Source of the DNA: Candidatus Thiodiazotropha sp. (ex Monitilora ramsayi)
GTDB lineage: Bacteria > Pseudomonadota > Gammaproteobacteria > Chromatiales > Chromatiaceae
Direction of reading: 5' to 3'
Assembly: GCA_025655575.1 (NCBI GenBank)
Contig: JAHXIP010000005.1
Coordinates: forward strand, 1-64,000
DNA length: 64,000 nucleotides
In this document: positions 17,134 through 26,026 of the stretch, in pieces
Position numbering within the stretch: position 1 is the stretch's first letter
How the letters are laid out: each line of letters begins with the position of its first letter
Notes under the pieces: model-generated
What the model saw: the letters and a program-made list of their open reading frames with translations, nothing else
Told to the model about the DNA's origin: nothing
The model's database searches: none
Made by a program: the position numbers and the translations under genes

Positions 17134-17460
17134 ATGAAACACGCATCGCAATTACCGACTCTGGTCTTGTTGCTCGCTTTTTGTCCGTTGCAGGCATCGC
17201 ATGCCGGTGATATCAACCAGCCGACCCATTTACCGAACAACGCCATGAACAAGATCAACCAGGTGCGTCTCAAGGGACTGACCGCCCGCATCGAGAACGA
17301 GAATGCAGTATCACGTGAATTCCAGAACCTTGGTATTGGTCGCATCGAGCAGTTGGGATGCAACCTGAACCTTGGCAACACGATCGTATCCAGCGGCAAC
17401 CTGTCGGGAGACCGGGATGTCATTATTACCGGCGATGTCATCAATTACTGTGAACAGTAG
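17134..17460 (+). CDS. Small secreted protein of the fibre module
   Basis: A 108-residue protein with a clear signal peptide (cleavage near SHA-GD). I do not recognise the family. The mature part is polar, with two cysteines (GCNLN and the C-terminal YCEQ) that could form a disulphide, and a closing stretch GNTIVSSGNLSGDRDVIITGDV with alternating hydrophobic residues like those of the repeat proteins. It lies 20 bp after repeat protein B and 16 bp before the CsgG-like gene. By size and position it could be a periplasmic adaptor like CsgE or CsgF, or a fibre-cap protein; there is no sequence proof. Confidence 0.7.
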   Translation: MKHASQLPTLVLLLAFCPLQASHAGDINQPTHLPNNAMNKINQVRLKGLTARIENENAVSREFQNLGIGRIEQLGCNLNLGNTIVSSGNLSGDRDVIITGDVINYCEQ

Positions 17461-17476
17461 CTGTGGGTTACCTCTA

Positions 17477-19138
17477 ATGTTCAACAATGAAATAAGGCAA
17501 AATATTTTCAAGGGCATCGTCTGCACTGCGTTCATCGCCTCGACAGGTCTGCTGTCGTCCTGCGCCAATTTGGAGGAAAAGCAAAAAATCAGGGAAACAC
17601 AGGCTACCACCGAGGTTCGAATCGTCGCCACACCGAACGCCGCGCCGCAACGCGCCATCACCAACTTCAGTACATCATTGCGCTGTATGGATAAACTTTT
17701 CCTGCGGTACCGGATCAGCGACCTCAAGATCGGCACGCAAGATATTCCGGACCGTACGGAAGTGGTACTGGCCGGTACCAAGGATATGCTGATCAGCGCC
17801 CTGTCGCAGATGTCCATTGAAAGCCGCGCCGTAAAGTTTGTCGCCCTCGGACAGGATCTGGAAGACATCACTCGATTTCACAGCCTGCATCAGCTGAAAA
17901 ACTTCACCGCCCCCGATTTTTTCATTCGCGGTGCCATCACCCAGGTTGATCGTGGCGTAATTGAAAAACAGGTCAGCGGTGGCCTGGCGATCGCCGAGGC
18001 ATTCAGCCTGAGCGCGAGCAAGGACAATATCGCCTCGATCATTACCCTGGACATGAACATGGGTCTGGTCTCAAATCTGCAAATCCTGCCCGGCATCACG
18101 TCCAGTAATTCCATCGCTGTCGCCCGCAAGGGCAAGGGGTTGGATCTGAGCGGGACGATAAAAAAACTGGGTGCCGTCTTTCAGGTCGATTTCACCGAAA
18201 GTGAAGGCCTGCACCATGCCGTGCGCACTCTGGTCGAACTGGGTGTGATTGAATTGATGGGAAGGCTGACCCAGGTACCCTACTGGGAGTGTCTGGATAT
18301 CGAAACGACCAGCACCCTGGTGCAAAGCCAGATTCAGGATTGGTACAAGTCCCTGGCCCGGGAGGATCTGACAAAATTCGTGCAGGCCAAGCTCTACGCC
18401 CTGGGCCTTTATGCAGGACCGGTTGACGGCAAAAGCAACGCTCCGTTGCGAACGGCGATCACCCTGTTTAAAAAAGAGCAGGGACAAATCGCCGACAGCA
18501 GGCTTGATTACATGCTCTACTACAGCCTGATCACCGACTCGACACCCATCGATATCCGGCACCGCAATCATCTGGCTAAAACCGTACAGGTCGATGACAT
18601 CTACGCCATCTATGAAGACGGTCACTCGGAAACTAAGGTCATTCGCCAGCACACCGGATTGGAAGGCGGACAGGTAACACCGCTTGAACTGATCCTCACC
18701 ACGGAACATGGCACACGGCCGGTCTATCGCCAGGGCGAATCGGTATCACTGCAGGCGGAGATATCCGTTAACGGCCACCTCTACTGTTTCTATCAGCCTG
18801 GCTCCGGAGAAATCGTAAAAATCTTTCCCAATCGCTACCGGCCTTCCAGCCGTATCGATGCCGGGAGCAGTATACGGATTCCCGGCGACGATCCATTTGC
18901 CATTCGGCTGGATCAGCGACAGGTGACAGAGAAGATTCTGTGCATGGCTTCCTATAAGGATATCGAGGAGCGCATGCCTTTCGAGCTGAAAGAGAAAAGT
19001 CTGCAAACGATATCTCTGGCCCAGCTTGAGAAGATATATCGGCGCAAAGTTGCTTCACTTTCTGATCTGTACAACATCTATAAATCATCGACCGATATCG
19101 TACCGCTCAGACGCCAGATAAAGTTTGAAATACAGTAA
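17477..19138 (+). CDS. CsgG-like outer-membrane lipoprotein with peptidoglycan-binding and DUF4384-like domains
   Basis: A 553-residue lipoprotein (lipobox GLLSSC, cysteine 29). Residues about 50-280 resemble CsgG/HfaB, the curli secretion channel: an N-terminal nucleotide-like fold segment, DFFIRGAITQVDRGV (compare the ANIMVEGSI strand of CsgG), alternating strand segments for a barrel, and a helix with VRTLVELGVIELMG. Residues about 295-355 look like a PG_binding_1 domain (VQAKLYALGLYAGPVDGKSN). Residues about 405-500 fit DUF4384 (YRQGESVSLQAEISVNGHLYCFYQ, then KIFPNRY). The fusion would let the pore grip the cell wall. The open frame reaches back to 17372, inside the preceding gene; ATG 17477 gives the lipoprotein signal and is chosen. 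The CsgG assignment is by eye and should be treated as probable. Confidence 0.75.
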   Translation: MFNNEIRQNIFKGIVCTAFIASTGLLSSCANLEEKQKIRETQATTEVRIVATPNAAPQRAITNFSTSLRCMDKLFLRYRISDLKIGTQDIPDRTEVVLAGTKDMLISALSQMSIESRAVKFVALGQDLEDITRFHSLHQLKNFTAPDFFIRGAITQVDRGVIEKQVSGGLAIAEAFSLSASKDNIASIITLDMNMGLVSNLQILPGITSSNSIAVARKGKGLDLSGTIKKLGAVFQVDFTESEGLHHAVRTLVELGVIELMGRLTQVPYWECLDIETTSTLVQSQIQDWYKSLAREDLTKFVQAKLYALGLYAGPVDGKSNAPLRTAITLFKKEQGQIADSRLDYMLYYSLITDSTPIDIRHRNHLAKTVQVDDIYAIYEDGHSETKVIRQHTGLEGGQVTPLELILTTEHGTRPVYRQGESVSLQAEISVNGHLYCFYQPGSGEIVKIFPNRYRPSSRIDAGSSIRIPGDDPFAIRLDQRQVTEKILCMASYKDIEERMPFELKEKSLQTISLAQLEKIYRRKVASLSDLYNIYKSSTDIVPLRRQIKFEIQ

Positions 19139-19152
19139 AGGAGATCCATATC

Positions 19153-19734
19153 ATGAAGCATTATTTCACGCAAACTGTACACCTGTTATGCAGCTGCATG
19201 AACGGGTCATACCAGCGATCAGTTGCCAGAAAATGTCTCGTTTACACTCTGTTAATGATCGGTACGGCACATGCGGATTCGGAAAATATCATCTACTATG
19301 AAGCACCCCCGCCGGATGAAATTGCCGATATCCTGTTTCAACCGCATTATCGCGGCATTGTGTTTAGTGAAAAGCCCGACAGGCAACCGGCACAGAACAT
19401 GTTCGGCATGCTGATTAATTTTGAATTCGATTCGGTCAAGCTATTGCCGGATTCACTACCGATGTTAGATGCCATCGGCCGAATGATGCGTCTGGAACGC
19501 ACGGCCGGTAAACGCATCGTTATCGAGGGCCATGCTGATGCCGTCGGCAAGTCGGTCTACAACCAACACCTTTCCGAGCGCCGGGCGCGTGCGATCAAAC
19601 GCTACCTGACCAGCCGGTTCAACATCAAAGCGGATCGCCTGGTCACTATCGGTAAGGGAGAAAGCGAACCACACGATCGTGCCAACCCTCGCAACCCGGT
19701 CAACCGACGGGTGCAGTTCAGACCTTTGTCATGA
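19153..19734 (+). CDS. OmpA-domain cell-wall-binding protein
   Basis: A 193-residue protein. The N-terminal 40 residues contain a hydrophobic segment ending in AHA-DS (signal peptide, unusually long n-region). Residues about 85-190 form an OmpA/MotB peptidoglycan-binding domain: INFEFDSVKL, IEGHADAVGKSVYNQHLSERRA and the terminal NRRVQF. AAGGAG precedes ATG 19153, 14 bp after the CsgG-like gene. It closes the operon and probably fixes the export complex to the cell wall. A conserved OmpA-loop asparagine/aspartate pair is present (GHAD). Confidence 0.9.
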   Translation: MKHYFTQTVHLLCSCMNGSYQRSVARKCLVYTLLMIGTAHADSENIIYYEAPPPDEIADILFQPHYRGIVFSEKPDRQPAQNMFGMLINFEFDSVKLLPDSLPMLDAIGRMMRLERTAGKRIVIEGHADAVGKSVYNQHLSERRARAIKRYLTSRFNIKADRLVTIGKGESEPHDRANPRNPVNRRVQFRPLS

Positions 19735-20003
19735 ACTTGACTCAGCAAGATACTGTGGATTAAACCCGTAGATCATTTCTCCAATACCATAAGCCAGGCC
19801 AGCGTCCTGCATGCTTGACCGTTAGGCGACATGGGGAAAGCCTGCCAGCGAGCCGCTTAGAGATATGTTCTCTCAGGGAGCGATCCAGCCCCTATTGAAA
19901 TATGATCCAGGGCACTGACTGAGTGAGATGCTGTGGAATTGTGACAAGTCCCGTCATTTCGTGTTAGAGCCATTGAATCACTTTCCTCCTTTATCTCTCC
20001 GCC

Positions 20004-20339
20004 GTGCGGGCGATCTACGACCAAATTCATTATCTCGATGCACGCGGTCAAGAGATTATCCGTATTAATTACAATCGGGGGGAGCCGAAGAACGTAGGGC
20101 AAGAACAACTACAGAACAAGGCCGGACGTTACTATTTTGACGACACTTACAACCTGAATGCCGGCCAGATATTCGTCTCTCCGTTTGACCTGAATATCGA
20201 ACGCAGAGAGGATGTACGCAAGACGCCACGTTATAGCTTCGGAGATCTGGAGAAGCACGCGGTTGGTCTACACGTAGATCGTTCAATGTTACTGCGAAAC
20301 GACATACAGGAGTATTTGCTACGCATGAATCAGGAATGA
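20004..20339 (+). pseudogene. Chimeric remnant: sensor-domain (dCache-like) fragment joined to a methyltransferase 3' end
   Basis: One open frame made of two unrelated pieces. Residues 1-69 (20004-20210), with IHYLDARGQEIIRINYNRG and AGQIFVSPFDLNIE, match the periplasmic dCache-type sensor domain of membrane kinases or diguanylate cyclases. From 20211 the frame becomes the last 42 residues of the methyltransferase at 8640-9272. Neither part is a complete domain and there is no good start signal (GTG 20004). It marks the right junction of the duplicated segment. Confidence 0.8.
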
Positions 20340-20422
20340 GCTGAGTGAGATCAAGGTGCACTATTAAAACAGGCTGGCTAAGTCGTACCGTGTTGGCGCA
20401 ATAGGGAAGTGTATGGCGCTGC
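20211..20422 (+). repeat. Right copy of the direct repeat flanking the fibre module
   Basis: Same orientation and about 90 percent identity to 9144-9355. It begins abruptly inside the chimeric frame at 20211 and fades after about 20410. Confidence 0.9.
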
Positions 20423-20517
20423 TAAGCGATTTGTCAGATTATTATAAAATGACAGTTGATTTGTGGTTGGGGTTAATAGTGCAACGGTAAAGTTCGTCTG
20501 GAAGTGGTTTATACCAT

Positions 20518-21594
20518 TTATGGTGAAGTGCATTTACATACCAGTAGCGTGTGACCAATCCCGATATTGTCTTGATCTTCCACTAATGTCAGGCCTGCCT
20601 GTTGCACAATTCTGAGCAGTTCTTTTGAGTGGTACATACGACTGGAACCATTGGCAAAGCAGGTGAAGTAAAGGGAGGTACAGTTGAGGCTGTAGGCTGC
20701 AGCTTCATACATTTGTCGGTCCCAGAACAGTTCCAGAATATAGAGTCGGGTGTCTGGCCCCATCACATTGGCGGTTTTTCTTAGGATGGTGAGTATTTCA
20801 TCCTCTGCAAAGCAGTCGAGAAACTGGCTCATCCAGATTGCATCGGCACCTTCGGGTAGCATCTGTGCAGGGTCGAGCATATCTACACTGATTCCCTTGA
20901 TGCGGTCACTCATTCCTTCTGTTGCAACGTGTTCACGCATCACCGCTAACTGAATCGGCAGATCAAGCACTCTGATCTGCACATCCGCATCGTAGTGTGT
21001 GCATTGAATTGCCCATTTACCGGTATTGCCACCGATATCGAGCAGGAGTTTCGGTTTGTGTTCAAACACCTTAGGCAGGGCTTCGCTGAAGGCTTTGTCA
21101 GAGTAGAAGTGGTCGAAGTTGAACCAGCTGCTCTTGGCTGGCTCGGGTAGGCTGGAGAGGTAGGGATAGAGCGTATCACCATCTCCATACTCACTCATAC
21201 CCATAGGTCTACCGGTTTTTACCGATTCCTTCAACAGGCTCAGACCCTGGTAACAGAAGTCTCGGGTAAACTCTAGATTAACCTGGGTCATCTTGTCGTG
21301 GAGAATGAACTGCGCGGTTTTGGTCAGGTGATAAAGTTCGTCCTTAAGGCAAACCAAGCCGATGCTGAGTCCCGCATCCAGCAGTACCTTGATTCCATAG
21401 TGGGAGAGACCAGTCTGCTGATGCAGTTCTTCCACGCGAAGACAGTTCTGGGGGCTCTGATCGATAGCCATTAGAATACCCAGATCCTGTAAGGCTATCG
21501 TTGCTTGAAATGTGAAGGGCGCAAAGGCGATGCGCTGGGCATCAGAAACCGCTTCCAGGGCGGTTTTCTTGTCATCTGTGTAGAAATTGCTCAT
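20518..21594 (-). CDS. SAM-dependent O-methyltransferase-type protein
   Basis: A 358-residue class I methyltransferase. The N-terminal part (about 20-100) is a winged-helix dimerisation domain like those of O-methyltransferase family 2. The SAM site LLDIGGNTGKWAI lies near residue 190, with RVLDLP (acidic residue for the ribose) after it and GADAIWMSQFLDCF later. The substrate is unknown; related proteins methylate small aromatics or polyketides. A GTG at 21606 would add four residues; ATG 21594 is preferred. It stands alone between the fibre module and the sensory genes. Confidence 0.82.
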   Translation of the reverse strand: MSNFYTDDKKTALEAVSDAQRIAFAPFTFQATIALQDLGILMAIDQSPQNCLRVEELHQQTGLSHYGIKVLLDAGLSIGLVCLKDELYHLTKTAQFILHDKMTQVNLEFTRDFCYQGLSLLKESVKTGRPMGMSEYGDGDTLYPYLSSLPEPAKSSWFNFDHFYSDKAFSEALPKVFEHKPKLLLDIGGNTGKWAIQCTHYDADVQIRVLDLPIQLAVMREHVATEGMSDRIKGISVDMLDPAQMLPEGADAIWMSQFLDCFAEDEILTILRKTANVMGPDTRLYILELFWDRQMYEAAAYSLNCTSLYFTCFANGSSRMYHSKELLRIVQQAGLTLVEDQDNIGIGHTLLVCKCTSP

Positions 21595-22181
21595 AAGATC
21601 CGTCACTGCTTTGATAGTCCTTGATTAAATCGATCTAGTCTACCTAGCACCTAGGGAGGGATTCAAGCAACTCTGATGTCTTGTTTGTTGAAAAAAGCGG
21701 CTGGACTAGTGAAATAGCTCCACTAACCCTAGGGATAGAGAACCTAGATTGAACCAACTAGCACAGCAAGTAGATTGAGTCAGCAATCAGTGTATTTATC
21801 TCATTGATAGTCACTGTAGAGCATGTATTGTGGAGGGACGGTCAGCTGAACAGGAAGTGTGAGATATATAGCTCTTGAGTGAAGATGCTTTTAGACAATC
21901 GGCTCATATTTCTCTCTTTACATCGAATAGCTCATGCTGTTTTGGCAGTGTTATCTGGTAAAACCATTTCAAGAGAGTGGTATTGATGGCTGCTGATCTC
22001 CTCTGCGAGTACAGTTGTTCAGGATATACTGGCCTCCTCAATATATTATTCACTTTCACTATAAAGTTGTTGCTGTGAACTGCCGATACAATACAAGTTA
22101 AAAGGTCTGTACGAATCTCTGCGAAAACGGCATTGATAGCCACATCGGATAAGGTGGCGGTGCAAAGGAGTTTTGATCTCT
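21595..22181. other. Intergenic gap of about 590 bp
   Basis: AT-rich spacer between divergent genes. It contains several CTAG tetramers clustered at 21632-21760. No convincing gene or RNA is seen; a 79-codon minus-strand frame at 21904-22143 has no recognisable features. Confidence 0.35.
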
Positions 22182-24317
22182 ATGCCCCATGATATCACAC
22201 AGCAGCAGATGAGCGGCATTAGAGTGCTGTTGGTAGATGATGATCCCGATAGCGCAGAGGAGACTGCACAGCTGCTCCTGCGAATGGATTCTCAGCTCAA
22301 TATTGAGTACAAGACGGTGGAGCTGCTGGCAGATGCGCTTACCGAGATCGCTCAATCCCATTACGATCTCATCCTGTTGGACACCGGCCTGGCGGATATG
22401 CCGACACCATCTGCCATCCGTTCCCTGCGTGATGCCTTCTCCTACGCGCCGATCATTGCCACGCTGAAATATGACGATCCGGACCTGGCCGCCATGTGGG
22501 TAGGAGAAGGGGCTGATGAATGTCTTTTCATGGGCGTGGTGGATGAGAAGATACTCAACCGGGTCGTGCAGTATGCGATCAAGCGTTACCATACCTACAG
22601 TAAACTGCACGAGCAGAGCCGTACCCACCACATCCTCAATAAACTGTTAAGCCTCTCTTTGCAGGACCTGCCCTTCGAGCGGCTGCTCAATGAGTGCCTG
22701 GGAGTCATTCTCTCCGCGCCCCTTGCCGAGATGCAGCATCAAGGCGCCATCTTCGTGACGGAGAACGGAAGCCGGCAACTCAAAATGCAGGCCCATTCGA
22801 ATCTCGATCCTCAAATCGTTGATCTTTGCAAGAGTATTGAGTTTGGCCAATGCCTCTGTGGCTGCGCGGCCGAGAGCGGTGAACTACAGTTTGCGGACTG
22901 CGTCGATCATCGCCACGAAAACCGTGTGGAGGGAATGCAGCCCCATGGTCACTACAACGTACCTATCGTAGCAAAAGGAGAAGTGCTAGGCGTACTGGTG
23001 CTCTATCTCAAGGAGGGACATACACGCAGCGAGGAAGATGAGGCATTTCTCAGGGGTGTGGCCGACACTCTGGCAGGTATCATCGAGCGGGCGCGCACCA
23101 GTAATCAGCTGGTACTGGCCCATGAGCAGAATAGCCGCCTGTTATCATCATTGACCTCCATCCTCATCGGAGTGGACAACCAGGATTGTATCAGCCACTG
23201 GAATGATCAGGCGATACAGACTTTTGGTGTGGCGGATGAACAGGTGGTCGGTGAACCGATCGCTTCCGTTCCCATCGGTTGGGACTGGCCACAGGTGACG
23301 ACAAACATCCTCGCCTGCCTGGATGCTGAGACGCAAACCGACCGTTTCGAGGTACGCTATAAACCGGAGAGTGGATCCAATCGGTTGCTCTCAGTCTGCG
23401 CTACTCCATTCATAGACGAGAGTGATGAGAGTAACGGCTACCTGTTGATTGCAGATGATGTCACCGATCAGAAGCAACTTGAATCAGAGATGCAGCAGTT
23501 GCAGAAGTTACAGTCGATTGGACAGTTGGCGGCGGGCATTGCCCACGAGATCAATACGCCGATCCAGTATGTCGGTGACAATGTGCGTTTCCTGCGCGAC
23601 GCGTTTGAGGATATCGCCGAGATCATGAGCGATGAGCGCGACGTTGTCGAAAAGGCGCGTAGCAACAGTGTGTCAATGGAACTGATCGAACAACTGGATG
23701 AAAAAATCGAAGCGGCGGATCTGGAGTATCTGCAGGAAGAGGTACCCAAGTCGATACAGCAGACCCTGGACGGTGTGGAGCGTGTTGCCACTATCGTGCG
23801 GGCGATGAAGGAGTTCTCCCATCCGGGTTCGGAGGAGAAGACCCTGACCGATATCAACAAGGCGGTCGACAGCACGGTGACCGTAGCCAGAAATGTCTGG
23901 AAATACCATGCGGAGATGCAGCTGGAACTCGATTCCTCTCTGCCACAGATCCGCTGCATACCTGGGCCGATCAACGAGGTGATACTGAATATTATCGTTA
24001 ATGCCGCACATGCGATCGCAGACAGTGTGGAAGACAGCGGTGAGTTGGGACAGATCCGGATCACGACCGGTCAGGAGGATGACTGGGTGGCGATCCGTAT
24101 CGCCGATAGTGGAACCGGGATACCTGAAGATGTGCGGGAGCATGTTTTCGATCCTTTCTTTACCACCAAGGACGTTGGCCAGGGTACAGGCCAGGGGCTC
24201 TCGTTGAGTCACCGAATCATTGTTGAACAGCACGATGGAGATCTCAGTTTTGAGACGGAGATGGGTGTTGGCACAACTTTTATCATCAAGCTGCCCCTGC
24301 TGGAGGAGATGGCTTGA
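22182..24317 (+). CDS. Hybrid sensor histidine kinase (REC-GAF-PAS-HisKA-HATPase)
   Basis: A 711-residue cytoplasmic kinase with an N-terminal receiver. REC (about 12-130) has VLLVDDDPDS and the phospho-acceptor in LILLDTGL. A GAF domain (about 165-310) has GQCLCGCAAESGELQFADC, with several cysteines, and a PAS domain (about 320-430) follows. The HisKA H-box is SIGQLAAGIAHEINTPIQYVGDN, then an ATPase domain with NIIVNAAHAI (N-box), DSGTGIP and GTGQGLSLS. No membrane segments, so it senses internally. AAGGAG precedes ATG 22182. It overlaps the next gene by 4 bp and is its likely phosphodonor. Confidence 0.93.
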   Translation: MPHDITQQQMSGIRVLLVDDDPDSAEETAQLLLRMDSQLNIEYKTVELLADALTEIAQSHYDLILLDTGLADMPTPSAIRSLRDAFSYAPIIATLKYDDPDLAAMWVGEGADECLFMGVVDEKILNRVVQYAIKRYHTYSKLHEQSRTHHILNKLLSLSLQDLPFERLLNECLGVILSAPLAEMQHQGAIFVTENGSRQLKMQAHSNLDPQIVDLCKSIEFGQCLCGCAAESGELQFADCVDHRHENRVEGMQPHGHYNVPIVAKGEVLGVLVLYLKEGHTRSEEDEAFLRGVADTLAGIIERARTSNQLVLAHEQNSRLLSSLTSILIGVDNQDCISHWNDQAIQTFGVADEQVVGEPIASVPIGWDWPQVTTNILACLDAETQTDRFEVRYKPESGSNRLLSVCATPFIDESDESNGYLLIADDVTDQKQLESEMQQLQKLQSIGQLAAGIAHEINTPIQYVGDNVRFLRDAFEDIAEIMSDERDVVEKARSNSVSMELIEQLDEKIEAADLEYLQEEVPKSIQQTLDGVERVATIVRAMKEFSHPGSEEKTLTDINKAVDSTVTVARNVWKYHAEMQLELDSSLPQIRCIPGPINEVILNIIVNAAHAIADSVEDSGELGQIRITTGQEDDWVAIRIADSGTGIPEDVREHVFDPFFTTKDVGQGTGQGLSLSHRIIVEQHDGDLSFETEMGVGTTFIIKLPLLEEMA

Positions 24318-25537
24318 ACGAATCAACCGTAAAAAAAAGAATTCTGTTTGTCGACGATGAGCAGAATGTACTCTCCGGACTTCGGCGTTCACTAAGAAAC
24401 CAGCGAAAGGTATGGGACATGGAATTTGTCGGGAGTGGTCAGGATGCACTGGCAAAGGCTGATGAAAGCCATTTCGATGCTGTGGTCACTGATATGCGTA
24501 TGCCGGGAATGGATGGGGCAGAATTACTGAACCGTATAGCTGAAAAACACCCACATGTGGTTCGTGTCGTACTTTCCGGACAGTCTGACCAGGAATCGGT
24601 AATGAAGACGGTGGGTCCTGCCCATCAGTATCTCAATAAACCATGTGATGCCGATATTCTCTCAATGACGCTGATACGTGCGTTTTCACTGCGAGATCTG
24701 TTGGGAGAAGAGCGTCTTAAATCGCTGGTTTCCGGCATGCGTACGCTACCAAGCCTACCGGCCATCTACAGTGAGTTGATGAAAATAATTCAAGATCCGA
24801 ATGCCTCTGTTGCTGATGTGGGGCGACTGATTGCCAAAGACCCAGCCATGACCGTCAAAATATTGCAGCTGGTCAACTCAGCATTTTTTGGTCTCGGTCG
24901 TCACGTCTCAAACCCTGTGGATGCGGCTTCGCTGCTGGGACTTGAGATACTTAAGCCTTTGGTGTTATCGATCGGTATTTTCAAACAGTTTGAAGCGGAC
25001 AAGCTGGCTATAAAAGACTTTTCATTGGATACGCTCTGGTCGCATAGCACGCGTGTTGGCTCAATTGCTAAGCAGATAGCCAAAGCAGAGGGAATGGGGT
25101 CGCCCGCAGTCGAGGACAGTCTGCTTGCCGGCATGCTGCACGATATTGGTAAACTAATCCTAGTACTTAATCTACCTGCCGGCTTTAAGCAGTTACCGGA
25201 GGCGAAGTGCGACACCCTTAATGACTGTGTTATCACTGAGAAAGAGATCTTCGGCGCTACACACGGCACAGTGGGCGGATATCTGCTGGGTTTATGGGGA
25301 TTACCCGAGTCTGTTGTGGAGGCGGTAGCGTTGCACAATCAGCCAGCACTACAAGGGGAGAAAGTTTTCAGCGTACTCAGTGTAGTACACGCGGCCAACG
25401 CACTGGTACATGCTGCAGACAAGGGAGTGGAGCTGGAAAATATGCTGGATCTAAATTACCTCAATTCAATCGGGATGGCGGACAGAGTTGAAGCTTGGAA
25501 GGTTCTTGTCAGTGAAATTGATCTGAACACTACCTGA
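24314..25537 (+). CDS. Response regulator with HDOD output domain
   Basis: A 407-residue protein. Receiver domain (about 8-125): FVDDEQN, phospho-acceptor in VVTDMRMPGMDG, and the conserved lysine in YLNKPCD. HDOD domain (about 145-345): LPSLPAIYSELMKIIQDPNASV at its start, and MLHDIGKLIL, which keeps an HD pair. The start is an uncommon TTG at 24314, overlapping the kinase stop (TTGA) and served by GGAGGAG 5 bp upstream; this coupling decides the start. HDOD proteins act in signalling in place of catalytic HD-GYP domains, with roles in motility or biofilm control. Confidence 0.92.
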   Translation: MNESTVKKRILFVDDEQNVLSGLRRSLRNQRKVWDMEFVGSGQDALAKADESHFDAVVTDMRMPGMDGAELLNRIAEKHPHVVRVVLSGQSDQESVMKTVGPAHQYLNKPCDADILSMTLIRAFSLRDLLGEERLKSLVSGMRTLPSLPAIYSELMKIIQDPNASVADVGRLIAKDPAMTVKILQLVNSAFFGLGRHVSNPVDAASLLGLEILKPLVLSIGIFKQFEADKLAIKDFSLDTLWSHSTRVGSIAKQIAKAEGMGSPAVEDSLLAGMLHDIGKLILVLNLPAGFKQLPEAKCDTLNDCVITEKEIFGATHGTVGGYLLGLWGLPESVVEAVALHNQPALQGEKVFSVLSVVHAANALVHAADKGVELENMLDLNYLNSIGMADRVEAWKVLVSEIDLNTT

Positions 25538-26026
25538 AGGTTACGTCGGCATACATAACTATCTATGAGTTGACTAAGGAGAAGGTCCGGCAATGTATTG
25601 CCAGATAAATAGAATAATCCCTGTCTGAACTTCTCATCCAAAATCAATGCCATCTTTGTTTTGAGTTTGAGTCAAAGAGTCAGGCTGACTTCTACTGAAG
25701 CATCATAAGACGAATATCCTGCTTCAGGAAAACATATCCTTAGACTATCAAATCGCTTTGCGCCTGTAAGAATGGGGAGGCTTATTGTGAAAACGTATTT
25801 ATTCATTCGGTAAACCGATTTCTGCAACGCCACACTCATTTTGTTAACATGGAATATGAGGTCTGTAAAAAACGTCTACTGATTGACGTCAGTTTTTTCA
25901 ATATGGCAGCCTCTACTTCGATCTCTGTCCAGTGTAACGAGTTGTTTCAAAGATTGATCAGGTGTATCTGAGTAGACAGGGGAAATCTGTCAAGACTTCA
26001 AAAAGATCAGACTGGGGACTATCACT
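25538..26026. other. Intergenic gap of about 490 bp
   Basis: No gene seen. A weak hairpin (ACTGA / TCAGT, 25878-25893) followed by a T-run could be a terminator; the region just before the sucrose operon must hold its promoter, which I cannot place. Confidence 0.35.

Noticed and set aside
21904..22143. 79-codon minus-strand frame in the gap before the hybrid kinase.
   Set aside because: No domain, no ribosome site, AT-rich spacer composition.
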